DNA of 64,000 bases from an uncultured Bacilli bacterium (GCA_934167465.1 CAKPKR010000006.1:7904-71903); one strand, 5' to 3'. Counted from the first letter of the stretch, positions 43,194 through 53,574 are shown. Program-made: numbers and translations. The notes: generated from the sequence alone by a model not told the origin.

Positions 43194-43826
43194 ATGAAGA
43201 AAGAAGATATTCCTAATATTTTAACAATGACTAGAATTGTATTAACTCCAGTCATAATCATATTAGGTTTGTTAAATAAAACTAATCTAGTAATTATATT
43301 TGCCATTATATGTGCCTTAACTGATATGTTGGATGGTAAATTAGCTCGCAAATGGAATGTTATTTCAAGAAAAGGCGCTAAATTAGATACAATAGCTGAT
43401 AAAATATTTGGAATTGGAATAATTATTAGTTTAATAAGAAAAAAACACTTATTAATATATCTTTTAATATTGGAAATTATTATAGCTATAACTAATTTAT
43501 ACTATTATTATTCTACAAATAAGGTCGAATCATTAATGATTGGAAAAATCAAAACTACATTTTTATTTTGTAGTATAATATTTTGCATGATAAGTTTATA
43601 TTTTAAAATTGATGGTGGTTTAACTAATGGTTTTATATATGCTACCATAAACTTGCAAATACTATGTTTAGTTCAATATTTTCTTAACTTTTTAGATAAT
43701 AAAAATCCAATTACCGTTGAAAATAATTTAACCCATCAAAAAATTATGAATGAAGAAATAGAAAAAACAATTAAAATCAATAATTTAACCGATTTAATAG
43801 AAGAATATAGTGAAAACGAAAAATAG
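43194..43826 (+). CDS. CDP-alcohol phosphatidyltransferase
   Basis: Membrane enzyme of phospholipid synthesis, 210 residues. The signature D-x2-DG-x2-AR-x8-G-x3-D-x3-D is complete (DMLDGKLARKW...KGAKLDTIADK), with five or six membrane segments around it. PgsA (phosphatidylglycerophosphate synthase) is the likeliest activity, but the window cannot exclude cardiolipin-type or other head groups. It has a hydrophilic 50-residue C-terminal tail, unusual for PgsA. Starts after AGGTGAT. Confidence 0.85.
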   Translation: MKKEDIPNILTMTRIVLTPVIIILGLLNKTNLVIIFAIICALTDMLDGKLARKWNVISRKGAKLDTIADKIFGIGIIISLIRKKHLLIYLLILEIIIAITNLYYYYSTNKVESLMIGKIKTTFLFCSIIFCMISLYFKIDGGLTNGFIYATINLQILCLVQYFLNFLDNKNPITVENNLTHQKIMNEEIEKTIKINNLTDLIEEYSENEK

Positions 43827-43846
43827 ATACGTATGTATCTATTTTG
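43822..43846 (+). terminator. Terminator between convergent genes
   Basis: AGATAC-GTAT-GTATCT with outer A/T pairs, then TTTTGTTTT. Confidence 0.7.
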
Positions 43847-44246
43847 TTTTATTTGCTAAACGTTTAATTTTAGAATCACTATAATTTAGAGATAGTCTTG
43901 ATAATTTTGTTCTTATTGATTTTAATTTATCTTTATTAATGTCATTTTCTAAATATACCTCAGAAACTTTATAAATTGTTTTTCTTTCATAAATTGGCAT
44001 TATATAATCAATGACTATTATATATGTTGCATTTTCTATTTCAAATACTTTTTTTTCAATTTGATCAGAACGAATAGTTGTATATTTATCAAATTTGGAA
44101 GTTAGTTTAATTTTATCTTCTAAAGAAAATTTTTCTATTTGTTCTTTAATAGTTCCATCTGTCATTATTTTTGAACCAAATACTTTTTCAGAAAATTCAT
44201 CCCAAACATTTTTTATTCCAGTTAAGGTTTCAATTCTTTTATTCAT
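43839..44246 (-). CDS. Hypothetical cytoplasmic protein
   Basis: From ATG 44246 the product is 135 residues. An upstream in-frame ATG at 44270 lacks a ribosome site; 44246 has TTGGAG 11 nt away. It reads ETLTGIKNVWDEFSEKVFG, then a strand-rich middle (VFEIENATYIIVIDYIMPIY) and a basic C-terminus. No family recognised. It probably follows the deacetylase gene in one transcript. Confidence 0.5.
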   Translation of the reverse strand: MNKRIETLTGIKNVWDEFSEKVFGSKIMTDGTIKEQIEKFSLEDKIKLTSKFDKYTTIRSDQIEKKVFEIENATYIIVIDYIMPIYERKTIYKVSEVYLENDINKDKLKSIRTKLSRLSLNYSDSKIKRLANKTK

Positions 44247-44302
44247 GATGCAATCGACTCCAAGATACACATATTACATTACATCTGTATTTTTGGCAAT
44301 AG

Positions 44303-45817
44303 TTAATTCACCATATTGATGAATTGTTCCATTGTAATACTACTATAAATTGGATAACGAGGTATATAATATCTATTACTATTTCTAGTAGCATTCATAT
44401 TTCCTCCACCAAATGCTACTTGTACTCCTAAATTTTTAAGAATTGCTGTTGAATTAGCATTATGAACATAAAATGGATAACAAAATGAATTGTAACTTCC
44501 TACTATATCAAATGATTTTTTTAAATCATCATATAATTCATTATAACTTAAACAATTAATATTTTGACTTCCACAAGCACCAACTTTATGAATGTCATAC
44601 CCATGTGATTCAATATCTAAATTCTTGGATTGATAGTTTTTAGGATCCCACCAAGCAGTTATTAAGAATAATGTAGCATTTAAATCATATTTTTCTAGTA
44701 AAGGAATTAACTTATTACCATTTATGGTACTAGTTCCCATTGCTCCATCATCTACTGTTATTAAAACACTTTTAGTTGGTATTTCTATTTTTCCATTATA
44801 CCAATCTACAAATTCTTGCATTGTTAATGTCTTGAAATTATTATCCTTCAAATATTTAAGATGTTCCTCAAATTTAGTAGTATCCAAACATATTGTTTCA
44901 TTACATACTTCCCCATTTTTATCATAGAAGAAGTGGTAATTCAAAACTGGTACTGCAACCTCACTAGAGTAAATATATTTAACAATTTTTTCTTTGTTAA
45001 GCATTTTTTTTAGGATATCAATTGTTATATTGTCAACTTCGTAAGAATTTAGATTTTCTTTAGAGCTTACTTCATCATTCTTATTTATTTCAAACTCTAT
45101 TTTGTTAACAATCAAATTATATTTTTTAAATAATTCATCATCTTTATCACTAACCAATAAAATAGTATTATCGGATAATTCTATTTCATTATTTTTCCAC
45201 ATTTTATAAATTTCATTATTTATCATTTTATAACTACTAATAAGTTTAAGTTGTTCTTCATCATAATTAATTAAATTTAATATTACGATAGAATCTGCAT
45301 ATTCACCGTTTTTTACTTCTTTTTCTTCTTTTACATATTTTTGATTAATTTTAAATAATTGATTATTAAATTTAATATAATTTCCTTCTTTTTTTAGATA
45401 AATATTAAATTCTTTTTGTTCATCTATTTTAATACTATCTAGTTCAAATTTATCAGTTGTTACAATATTACTATTAAAAGGTAAATAATCAATATTTTTA
45501 ATTTCTTCATTTACTTGTTTTATATTTTCATAGTATATATAATATTCCTCATCTAATAATTTATAATAATCATTTTTATAATTAGTTTTTTCCAAATATA
45601 GTTTAGAGTTTTCGCCTATTTCTCCTATTTCAATATATTTATCTTTAATTTTTTTATAAAGATTTATTTTTTTTGTTGTTTTTATAACTTCGCCATAATT
45701 ATTTTTCTTTGTTTTAATTATATTATCGTTTCTAACTTTATCACAGATTAAATATGTTCCAAATAAAAGAATAGCAATTAATAAAATAACTAAAATTAGA
45801 ATTATCTTTTTCTTCAT
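44303..45817 (-). CDS. Polysaccharide deacetylase-family membrane protein
   Basis: A 504-residue protein with an N-terminal membrane anchor (KKIILILVILLIAILLFGTYLI), a long beta-rich region, possibly SH3-like, to about residue 290, and a C-terminal NodB-like domain. The catalytic motifs are TVDDGAMG (Asp-Asp of TFDD) and the metal His pair in ESHGYDIH, followed by SFCYPFYVHN. It probably removes N-acetyl groups from peptidoglycan or a surface glycan. The HxxxH spacing and Tyr-Pro motif fit active enzymes. Confidence 0.85.
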   Translation of the reverse strand: MKKKIILILVILLIAILLFGTYLICDKVRNDNIIKTKKNNYGEVIKTTKKINLYKKIKDKYIEIGEIGENSKLYLEKTNYKNDYYKLLDEEYYIYYENIKQVNEEIKNIDYLPFNSNIVTTDKFELDSIKIDEQKEFNIYLKKEGNYIKFNNQLFKINQKYVKEEKEVKNGEYADSIVILNLINYDEEQLKLISSYKMINNEIYKMWKNNEIELSDNTILLVSDKDDELFKKYNLIVNKIEFEINKNDEVSSKENLNSYEVDNITIDILKKMLNKEKIVKYIYSSEVAVPVLNYHFFYDKNGEVCNETICLDTTKFEEHLKYLKDNNFKTLTMQEFVDWYNGKIEIPTKSVLITVDDGAMGTSTINGNKLIPLLEKYDLNATLFLITAWWDPKNYQSKNLDIESHGYDIHKVGACGSQNINCLSYNELYDDLKKSFDIVGSYNSFCYPFYVHNANSTAILKNLGVQVAFGGGNMNATRNSNRYYIPRYPIYSSITMEQFINMVN

Positions 45818-45832
45818 TATATCACCACACTT

Positions 45833-45861
45833 ATTATAAAATATTTAAAAATTAATATCAA
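45833..45861 (-). promoter_or_regulatory. Promoter of the deacetylase gene
   Basis: TTGATA (45861-45856), 17-bp spacer, TATAAT (45838-45833). A second possible promoter (TTGACA near 45940, TAATAA 17 bp on) lies upstream. Confidence 0.6.
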
Positions 45862-45920
45862 TGAAAAATGAAATTATTGTGAAAATAATTGTTATTATTT
45901 TATTATTATGATATTATTTG

Positions 45921-46022
45921 TTTGTCAATTTAATTTGACAAATCTTTTTTAAGATTACTTCTTTTCTACAAAGCACTTTTTGTGCTTTACTTTTTAAAAT
46001 CCTCCTTTAAAAGGAGGATTTT
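45921..46022. other. Cluster of three hairpins in a 200-bp gap
   Basis: Three stems follow one another: TTTGTCAA/TTGACAAA (45921-45942, then TCTTTTTT on the plus strand), AAAGCAC/GTGCTTT (45970-45988) and a 12-bp stem with AAAATCCTCCTT (45996-46022). The last probably ends the YtxH-like gene. The first two look like plus-strand terminators with no gene before them, or parts of a small RNA. Confidence 0.5.
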
Positions 46023-46023
46023 A

Positions 46024-46179
46024 TTATTCCATCATATCTTCTAGCGTATCTTTCGCTTTTCTCTTAGTACTTTTCATTACTTTGTTCATTTCTTTCGTAA
46101 GAGGTTTCTTATACTTTTGATATGCTAAAACAGCCCCAGCACCTAAACCCATAAGTGCTATATTTTTACCTAACTTCAT
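46024..46179 (-). CDS. Small YtxH-like protein
   Basis: A 51-residue protein from ATG 46179 after AAGGTGAT. It has one Gly/Ala-rich hydrophobic segment (IALMGLGAGAVLAY) and a Lys-rich amphipathic tail ending DTLEDMME. This is the layout of YtxH-type stress proteins. It stands alone between hairpins. Confidence 0.6.
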   Translation of the reverse strand: MKLGKNIALMGLGAGAVLAYQKYKKPLTKEMNKVMKSTKRKAKDTLEDMME

Positions 46180-46251
46180 AAAATCACCTTCTTGCTAAAA
46201 AATATGATACCGTATATAAAAAAATCTATATACATTAATATTTTATAGATT

Positions 46252-48459
46252 TTATAAAGTTTTATACATATTTTCTAATTTTTCTTTCAAATTTGTTTTT
46301 CTAACAATTTCACTATTGTTATGAATTCCTGTTAAAAAAGCATTAACATTACCTAAAATTATTAATTTATTTTTAGCTCTTGTAATTCCTGTATATATTA
46401 ATTTTTTATATAGCATTCGATAATATTCATTGCATATTGGCATTAAAACAAATTCAAATTCACTTCCTTGTGATTTATGAATACTAATTGCATATCCGTG
46501 TTTTATATTTGAAAAATCCTTTGGTAAATATTTTACTTCATTACCATCATAATCAATATATATTTCATTTTTTTTAGAATCAGATTCAGAAGCTGGAATG
46601 ATTTTTTTTATTGTTCCAATGTCTCCATTAAATACATTATTGTCTGCCATATTAACTAATTGTAATATTTTATCATTTTCTCTAAATATTGTTGTTCCAC
46701 TTTTTATTTCTTTCAAATTATCACTTTTAGGATTAAATATATCTTGTAATTCTTTATTTAGATTATCAATTCCATTTATTCCTGCATACATTGGAACCAA
46801 TATTTGAAAATTTTTATAGTTATAATCTTTTTCTAATATTTGTTTAGTTAGGTTTTTAACATTCATTAGAATATTGTTACATTCTAAAAATTTAAAGTCG
46901 CTTTTTTCTTCCAAAAATTCATTTGTTACTTCATTATTTTTTATGTCTTGTGCTAATTTAGAAATGTATGATTTTTCATTTTGACGATATAATAATTCTA
47001 ATTCTATTGTTTCTATTGTTTTACTTTCTATCAAGTCTTTTAATATTTGACCGGGACCAACACTTGGCAACTGATTATAATCTCCTACTAAAACTAATTT
47101 AATATTATCAGTTAATCCTCTAAAAAGACTTGCTAAAAGATTTGTATCAATCATACTTACTTCATCAACAATTATTAACTTTTCAGTATTAGGATTAGTT
47201 ATATCTACACCAAAACTATTTGTTTCTTTATTCCATTTTAAATATCTATGAATTGTTGTTGCCGGAAAAACACATGATTCACTCATTCTTTTACTTGCTC
47301 TACCTGTTGGTGCAAGTAATGCTATTTTTTTTAATGCTTCATCGCCTGTATATTCATTTAAGGTTATAAATGTATCTACTATTGCTTTAATTATAGTTGT
47401 CTTTCCAGTTCCTGGTCCACCTGTTATTATTAGTATATTATTTTCTAATGATTTTATTATTGATTCTTTTTGTTTTTCATCATATTCTATTTTATTAAAT
47501 TCTTCTAATTTTTTTAATATTCTATCAATATTCTTATAACTATCTTTTTGTTTTTTTAATAGATATTTTATTTTATTTACTATTGTTTTTTCTTCATTAT
47601 AGGTATCTTTTAAATAATATTTTTCATCTTCTAATACTATTTTTCCTTCGAATCTTAGTTCATCTAAATATAAGTCAAAATTTTCTATTTCTTGATTTAC
47701 ATATTTTATAGTATTATCTTTTATTTCATCATGATATAAATAAGTATCACCGTTTTTAAATGTTAAATTTTTAAAAATATAAATTATACAAGCTTTAATT
47801 CTTCTTGAATCTAGTAAATCATAGTTTAATTTTTTGCCAATTTCATCTACTTTAGTAAAATTAATTTCCATTATGTCATCAATTAATGTATAAATATTAT
47901 TTTCTAATGTTAATACAGTATCGCTTTTATATTTATTATAGATTGCCAAAGAATCACGCATATTAAATCCTAGTTCTGTTAAATAAACTATTGTTTCATG
48001 GCTTTCTTCATATTTTGTTAATGTATTATAAATTACATCTATTTTTTTATTGTTTATTTTAGGTACTCTTTTTAAATTTTCTTTATCTTCCAAAATTAAA
48101 TTAAGGGTATTTTCTCCTAATGTTTTGACTATAGATTCTGCTAATTTAACGCCTACTCCTTTAAATAAATTACTACTTAAAAATTCAATTATTCCATCTT
48201 TATCATTTGGTAATACTTTTTCGTATTCATTTACAACATATTGAATTCCATATTTAGGATGGTCTATTAATTCACCGTATAGTATATATGTATCTTTTTC
48301 ATTTAATTCAGCAAAGTAACCTGTAAATGTTAATGTGTCATTTACAAAATCAGTTATGTCTTGATCATTTGTTTCTGTAATTTTCATTATTCCTATTTTA
48401 TAGCCATTAGAAGATTCAAATACACTTCTAATGTAGTTTCCTTTTATATAATTTTTCAT
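46252..48459 (-). CDS. recD2: RecD2-type ATP-dependent DNA helicase
   Basis: A 735-residue SF1B helicase with 5'-3' polarity, without RecBC. The N-terminal OB and HhH-like regions (to about 180) precede the motor: Walker A GGPGTGKTTI, Walker B VDEVSMID, LVGDYNQLPSVGPG, and motifs V/VI YAISIHKSQGSEF and YTGITRAK. In Bacillus RecD2 acts in mismatch repair and replication-fork progression. It is complete and has a GGTGAT site. Confidence 0.93.
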   Translation of the reverse strand: MKNYIKGNYIRSVFESSNGYKIGIMKITETNDQDITDFVNDTLTFTGYFAELNEKDTYILYGELIDHPKYGIQYVVNEYEKVLPNDKDGIIEFLSSNLFKGVGVKLAESIVKTLGENTLNLILEDKENLKRVPKINNKKIDVIYNTLTKYEESHETIVYLTELGFNMRDSLAIYNKYKSDTVLTLENNIYTLIDDIMEINFTKVDEIGKKLNYDLLDSRRIKACIIYIFKNLTFKNGDTYLYHDEIKDNTIKYVNQEIENFDLYLDELRFEGKIVLEDEKYYLKDTYNEEKTIVNKIKYLLKKQKDSYKNIDRILKKLEEFNKIEYDEKQKESIIKSLENNILIITGGPGTGKTTIIKAIVDTFITLNEYTGDEALKKIALLAPTGRASKRMSESCVFPATTIHRYLKWNKETNSFGVDITNPNTEKLIIVDEVSMIDTNLLASLFRGLTDNIKLVLVGDYNQLPSVGPGQILKDLIESKTIETIELELLYRQNEKSYISKLAQDIKNNEVTNEFLEEKSDFKFLECNNILMNVKNLTKQILEKDYNYKNFQILVPMYAGINGIDNLNKELQDIFNPKSDNLKEIKSGTTIFRENDKILQLVNMADNNVFNGDIGTIKKIIPASESDSKKNEIYIDYDGNEVKYLPKDFSNIKHGYAISIHKSQGSEFEFVLMPICNEYYRMLYKKLIYTGITRAKNKLIILGNVNAFLTGIHNNSEIVRKTNLKEKLENMYKTL

Positions 48460-48536
48460 TATATCACCTATTCAATTATACCATAGTTTATAAAAAATAA
48501 AATAATATTTCAAAAAAATACGAATATTTTTTCGTA

Positions 48537-48833
48537 TTATTTTTCTATCCATTCTATTAATTGTTCTTTAGGTAAAAATCCTATATTTTTTTCGATTTCT
48601 TTTCCGTTTTTAAATTTTATTAATGTTGGAACTGACATAACACCAAATTCTTTAGCAATCTCACTACATTCATCAACATCAACTTTTACTATTTTATAAT
48701 TACCTTTTATTTCTTCTAGTACTGCTCCTAACATTCTACATGGTCCACACCATGTTGCAAAAAAATCTACTATTACTAATTCATCATTAATTAATTCTTT
48801 AAAGTTATCATTACTGCAATGTATTAATGCCAT
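48537..48833 (-). CDS. trxA: Thioredoxin
   Basis: A 98-residue thioredoxin: active site FFATWCGPCRML, cis-Pro in VMSVPTLIKFKNG. General disulfide reductant. It lies 2 nt after the CvpA-family gene. Confidence 0.93.
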   Translation of the reverse strand: MALIHCSNDNFKELINDELVIVDFFATWCGPCRMLGAVLEEIKGNYKIVKVDVDECSEIAKEFGVMSVPTLIKFKNGKEIEKNIGFLPKEQLIEWIEK

Positions 48834-48835
48834 AA

Positions 48836-49546
48836 TTATCCCTCCTTATATTTTTTAATTATTTCATCTACATTTTTAATTTTTAATTTATCTTTTTTTA
48901 CTAATGTTTCAACTGAATTTACATCGATTATATCATATTTTAGAAATAAATCTAATGTTTCTCTATTAAATTCATTTGGGTTTTCTTCTTTTTCATATTT
49001 ATTTTTTAAATCCGAAAATTCATCTATAACTTTTATACTTTTATCGACCATTTGAGATAATATTGGTGTATTATTTAGTATTTTATCCTTATATTTTGAA
49101 TTTATACTGAAATCAAATATTGGCAAATTCAATATGTATAAAATAATAAAGACAAAGATAAAGTTTTCTAACATTCCTACTATTGCTCCTCCAATTTTTG
49201 ATGGAATACTAAGTACTACTGTCACTTTTAATAGAAATTCAAATATTTTTGTAAATTTTAATAGTAATTTTAAAATTATTGCTAAAACAGAAAGAACCAA
49301 TATAAACGCTATTAATTCATATACAAATATATTTAATACTGGTAAACCTTTTAATAAACCTCCAAAATCAAAGAAAGGTAAATTTTCGTACATAAATCTT
49401 GAAACTGGATTTTTTAGGATAAAAGCTAATACCATCACTAATATTATTCCAATTGTACTCACTAATTGAGTTGTTAATCCCCTTTTAAATCCTACAACTG
49501 CCCCCATTAAAATTGCTAAAATTATAATTACATCTACTATAGACAT
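48836..49546 (-). CDS. CvpA-family membrane protein
   Basis: A 236-residue protein with four membrane segments in the first 150 residues. The N-terminus VDVIIILAILMGAVVGFKRGLTTQLVSTIGII matches CvpA/YshB-like proteins (colicin V production family). The C-terminal 85 residues are charged. Its exact role is unknown; it is adjacent to trxA. Confidence 0.82.
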   Translation of the reverse strand: MSIVDVIIILAILMGAVVGFKRGLTTQLVSTIGIILVMVLAFILKNPVSRFMYENLPFFDFGGLLKGLPVLNIFVYELIAFILVLSVLAIILKLLLKFTKIFEFLLKVTVVLSIPSKIGGAIVGMLENFIFVFIILYILNLPIFDFSINSKYKDKILNNTPILSQMVDKSIKVIDEFSDLKNKYEKEENPNEFNRETLDLFLKYDIIDVNSVETLVKKDKLKIKNVDEIIKKYKEG

Positions 49547-49599
49547 TTTATCATTCCCTTCTATTTAATTATATTATAATTTCAAAAAAAAATAAAGTA

Positions 49600-50118
49600 T
49601 TATAACTTTATTGTTCTATATTCTTTTTCAAATTTTAAAAGTTTAATTTCACGATTATTTTTAATATTATTATCACTATTTACTTCTTTAAGACCATTTT
49701 TAATAAAGTCATCGAATGTTAATGATAATAGTATATCTTTGTTTAAATTATAGAATAATCCATCAACATTATATTGAATTGCTGAGAATAAATCGTTGGT
49801 CGTCCATAAATCAATTATTGTCCCATTATATTCAAATTTATAACCTCCAAAACTATTATAATTGTATTTTATATTAAATTTTTTTAATACATCAAATATC
49901 CAGTCTTCTTGTTCTTTTCCAAGAACAACAAAATCTAAATCTTTTGGCTTTTCAGCAAGAATTAAATCTCTAATTCCACCACCTAATAAGTAAATTTCTG
50001 AAAGTTTGGAAATAGTATAAGCAGGATAAAAATGGTTCATTATGTAATTTTTTATTCTCATTTGTAAATTTAAATCATAACTAAATTCATCTATTTGTTC
50101 ATTATATTTTATATTCAT
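49600..50118 (-). CDS. Stand-alone nucleotidyltransferase head domain (CCA-adding-like)
   Basis: A 172-residue protein with the polymerase-beta head motif of class II tRNA nucleotidyltransferases: LLGGGIRDLILAEKPKDLDFVVLG (GG...DxD). Full CCA enzymes are about 400 residues with neck, body and tail; those are missing here. It could be a nucleotidyltransferase with another substrate. Start after AAAGGATT. Confidence 0.7.
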   Translation of the reverse strand: MNIKYNEQIDEFSYDLNLQMRIKNYIMNHFYPAYTISKLSEIYLLGGGIRDLILAEKPKDLDFVVLGKEQEDWIFDVLKKFNIKYNYNSFGGYKFEYNGTIIDLWTTNDLFSAIQYNVDGLFYNLNKDILLSLTFDDFIKNGLKEVNSDNNIKNNREIKLLKFEKEYRTIKL

Positions 50119-50182
50119 TCAAATCAAATCCTTTAATGTATTATAGCATAAATTAAGAAAAAAATTGATATTTCTATCAATT

Positions 50183-52537
50183 TTATTTATTTCTTAACTT
50201 TGCACCTGTTTTTTCAACTTCTTCAATTATTTTATTAAATGAATTCATAACTTCTTCTTCAGATAAAGTATGTGTAGGATCACTAAATATTAATTTAAAA
50301 GCTAAAGATTTTGAATTTTCATCAATAATATATAAATCAAATAATTCACAACTATTTAATATTTTTCCTCCAGCTTTTTTAATGATTTTTTCTAATTCTT
50401 CACAAGTAACATCATTATCAACCATAAATGCTAAATCTTTAGTAGAAGCTGGAAATTTACTTATTTCTTTATAAGTCATTCTACTGCTTCTATTAGCTAA
50501 AACCTTATCTAAATCTAATTCTAAAGCATAGACATCACCTTTAACTACATTTGGATGTAATTTACCAATAACACCTACTACTTTTCCTTGAAGTTCAATA
50601 GTTGCACTTTGTCCTGGATGAAATTCTTTTGGTAAATTAGAAACAACTAAACGATATCTATTATTATATCCAAGATAATCCATTAACTCTTCTAGTACAC
50701 CTTTAATTACATAAAAATCCACTTTTGTATTTTTTATGTCTAAATAGTAATCTCCTGTCATAAGAATAGCTAATTTATTATTTTCTTTGTAGATTCCTTC
50801 TTCTTTATAGAAACCTTTTCCCATTTCAAATATACTAATATTTTCTAAATTACGATCTTTATTATATTTATAAATTTCTTTTAATGAATAAAGTAAACTA
50901 TATCTTAATGTACTTCTATCTTCACTCATTGGATCAGCTAAAGTAATTGGTTCAAAATCTTCAGTAGTAAATTCAAAAACATTATTATATGGAATTAAAG
51001 AGTAACTTAAAGTTTCATTTAATCCTAAATCAACTAATTTATTTTTAATTTTTCTTCTTGTTTTATTATAAGTTCCAGTAATAACATTTAAAACTGGTAG
51101 TTTTCCTTTAATATTGTCCATTCCATAAATTCTTCCGGCTTCTTCAATTAGATCTTCTTTAATATTAATATCTAATCTTCTAGATGGAACTGTTACCGTT
51201 AAAATATCATTTCCTTCTACTTTAAATCCTAAAGATTCATATATATCTTTTACAGTATTAAAATCAAGTTCAATTCCTAATACTTTATTAATTTTATCAA
51301 TACTAATTTCTATTATTTTATCATTAGCATCAGTTTCGTCATATTTAACCATACCGCCTACTATAGTAGCATCAGCATATTTTTCTAATAAGTAGCAACT
51401 TCTTTCGATAGCCATATATGTTCTTTTAGGATCTAAACCTTTTTCAAATCTATTTGAAGCTTCACTTCTTAATATTTTTTTAGATGTTTTTCTTACCTTT
51501 ATACTATCAAAAATAGCTGATTCTATAATAATATTTTTTGTATCTTCTTCTACTTCGGTAGATAACCCACCCATTACACCAGCAAGGCCTACTGCACCAT
51601 TATTATTAGCAATTACAATATCATCATTTGATAAAGTCCTTTTAATATTATCTAGAGTGGTTAATTCCTCATTATCATTAGCATCTCTAACTATTAATGT
51701 ATCGCCTAATCTATCAGCATCATAGTAATGTAATGGTTGACCAGTTTCAAGCATTACATAGTTTGAAATATCAACAACGTTATTTATTGGTCTAATTCCA
51801 GAAGCAATAAGTCTATTTTTAATGAATTCTGGACTTTCTTTTATTGTAACATTAACAGCTTTTTTGGCTAAAAACAAAGGACAAGATTTAGTTTCTACTT
51901 TAACTTTAAACTCATTATTAATATCATTATCATTACTATTATAATTTAATTCAATATTTTTTACTTTCTTTTTATAAATTGCCCCTAGTTCATAAGCCAT
52001 ACCAATTATACTTAATAAATCGCCTCTATTAGATGTTAATTCAAAATCAATTACTTCATCATCTAATCCTAATATTTTGATTGGATTACTTCCTACAATA
52101 CTATCAAGTGGTAATTCACAAATACCATTTACATCTTTTTCAGATAAAAATTTATGTTCTAAACCTAATTCTGCTACTGAACATAACATACCATTTGATA
52201 CTTGTCCACGAATCATTCCTTTTTTTATTTCACCGCCTGGTAATTTAGCGCCAGCCAAGGCAACAATTACTTTTATTCCTTTACGGCAGTTTGGAGCTCC
52301 ACAAACAATATCCAATATTTCTTTACCAATATCAACTTTACAAACATGTAGATGATCACTATCAGGGTGATCAGAACATTCTATTACCTCACCAACTACT
52401 AAATTAGTACAATTAATTAATGGACAAGCTGTATCATATTCATTTCCTACATTTGTCATAGCTTCTGCTATATCTTTTATAGATAAAGATTCGTCTAAAT
52501 CAATATAATCACTTACAAATTTTCTACTTAATTTCAT
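50183..52537 (-). CDS. pheT: Phenylalanyl-tRNA synthetase beta subunit
   Basis: The 784 residues contain the N-terminal tRNA-binding EMAP-like domain (VVGEVIECSDHPDSDHLHVCKVD), the B3/B4 editing domain (SNRGDLLSIIGMAYELG, RFEKGLDP), B5, and the C-terminal anticodon-binding FDX domain (SKFPASTKDLAFMVDN). It forms an alpha2-beta2 enzyme with PheS. The start overlaps the pheS stop (TAATG). Confidence 0.97.
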   Translation of the reverse strand: MKLSRKFVSDYIDLDESLSIKDIAEAMTNVGNEYDTACPLINCTNLVVGEVIECSDHPDSDHLHVCKVDIGKEILDIVCGAPNCRKGIKVIVALAGAKLPGGEIKKGMIRGQVSNGMLCSVAELGLEHKFLSEKDVNGICELPLDSIVGSNPIKILGLDDEVIDFELTSNRGDLLSIIGMAYELGAIYKKKVKNIELNYNSNDNDINNEFKVKVETKSCPLFLAKKAVNVTIKESPEFIKNRLIASGIRPINNVVDISNYVMLETGQPLHYYDADRLGDTLIVRDANDNEELTTLDNIKRTLSNDDIVIANNNGAVGLAGVMGGLSTEVEEDTKNIIIESAIFDSIKVRKTSKKILRSEASNRFEKGLDPKRTYMAIERSCYLLEKYADATIVGGMVKYDETDANDKIIEISIDKINKVLGIELDFNTVKDIYESLGFKVEGNDILTVTVPSRRLDINIKEDLIEEAGRIYGMDNIKGKLPVLNVITGTYNKTRRKIKNKLVDLGLNETLSYSLIPYNNVFEFTTEDFEPITLADPMSEDRSTLRYSLLYSLKEIYKYNKDRNLENISIFEMGKGFYKEEGIYKENNKLAILMTGDYYLDIKNTKVDFYVIKGVLEELMDYLGYNNRYRLVVSNLPKEFHPGQSATIELQGKVVGVIGKLHPNVVKGDVYALELDLDKVLANRSSRMTYKEISKFPASTKDLAFMVDNDVTCEELEKIIKKAGGKILNSCELFDLYIIDENSKSLAFKLIFSDPTHTLSEEEVMNSFNKIIEEVEKTGAKLRNK

Positions 52538-53574
52538 TAGTCTTCATCCTTTCTATTAAATTCTTCTAAAAATCTTAAATCATTTCCGTAGATTGTTCTA
52601 ATATCTGGAATACCATATTTAAACATAGCAAATCTATCTATTCCAGTACCAAACGCAAATCCTTGATATTTTTTAGAATCATATCCACTCATTTCTAAAA
52701 CATTTGGATGTACCATTCCTGCCCCTAATACTTCAATCCAACCAGTTCCTTTACATAAGTTACATCCTTTACCTCCACATTTAAAACAAGTAACATCAAC
52801 TTCAACTGATGGTTCTGTAAATGGAAAGTAACTTGGTCTAAATCTAACACTAGTTTTTTCACCTAGTATTTTTTTACAAAATAATTCTAACGTTCCTTTT
52901 AAATCAGCCATTGAGATATTTTCATCAATTACTAATCCTTCTATTTGCATAAATTGATGAGAATGAGTGGCGTCTTCATCTCTTCTATATACTTTTCCTG
53001 GACATACTATTCTAATTGGTCCTTTTTCTTTATTTTCTTCCATTGCCCTTACTTGAGCAGTTGAAGTTTGACTTCTAAGTAACCATGCATCATATTCATC
53101 TTTTAGATAGAATGTATCTTGAGCATCTCTAGCTGGATGTCCTATTGGTAAATTTAATTTTTGAAAACAGTTTTCATCACTTTCTATTTCTGGACCTTCA
53201 TATACTGTATAGCCCATTGAAACAAATAAGTCTTCAAAATCTTCTGTTACTCTAGTCATTGGATGTTTACTACCTTTTTTTATTTTTTTACTTGGTAGAG
53301 TTATATCTATTTTTTCACTTTCTAGTTTTTTATTTAATTCTATATTATGAAGTTCTTGTTTTTTTAAAGATAGTGCATTATTTATTTCTTCTTTAAATTT
53401 ATTAACTTTCATTCCATATTCTTTTTTTTCTTCAGGACTTAATGTTCCCATAATACTCATTAATTCTGTAACTGGTCCTTTTTTACTAAAATATTTAGTT
53501 TCTATTTCACTTAATTCTTTAGTATTTTTTACATTTTCTAAACATTCTAATATTTCTTTTCTTAATTTTTCCAT
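52537..53574 (-). CDS. pheS: Phenylalanyl-tRNA synthetase alpha subunit
   Basis: 345 residues: an N-terminal coiled-coil tRNA-binding arm (to about 85) and the class II core with HPMTRVTEDFEDLF, FDTFYL-like DTFYLKDEYDAWLLRSQTS, FRPSYFPFTEPSVEV and the motif 3 GTGIDRFAMFKYGIPDIR. A CxxC pair set (CFKCGGKGCNLCKG) suggests a zinc site, found in some PheS. It starts after AGGAGG, 11 nt beyond the hydrolase. Confidence 0.97.
   Translation of the reverse strand: MEKLRKEILECLENVKNTKELSEIETKYFSKKGPVTELMSIMGTLSPEEKKEYGMKVNKFKEEINNALSLKKQELHNIELNKKLESEKIDITLPSKKIKKGSKHPMTRVTEDFEDLFVSMGYTVYEGPEIESDENCFQKLNLPIGHPARDAQDTFYLKDEYDAWLLRSQTSTAQVRAMEENKEKGPIRIVCPGKVYRRDEDATHSHQFMQIEGLVIDENISMADLKGTLELFCKKILGEKTSVRFRPSYFPFTEPSVEVDVTCFKCGGKGCNLCKGTGWIEVLGAGMVHPNVLEMSGYDSKKYQGFAFGTGIDRFAMFKYGIPDIRTIYGNDLRFLEEFNRKDED

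Noticed and set aside
49600..50118. Complete CCA-adding enzyme
   Set aside because: Only the head domain is present, and the tRNAs here encode their own CCA.
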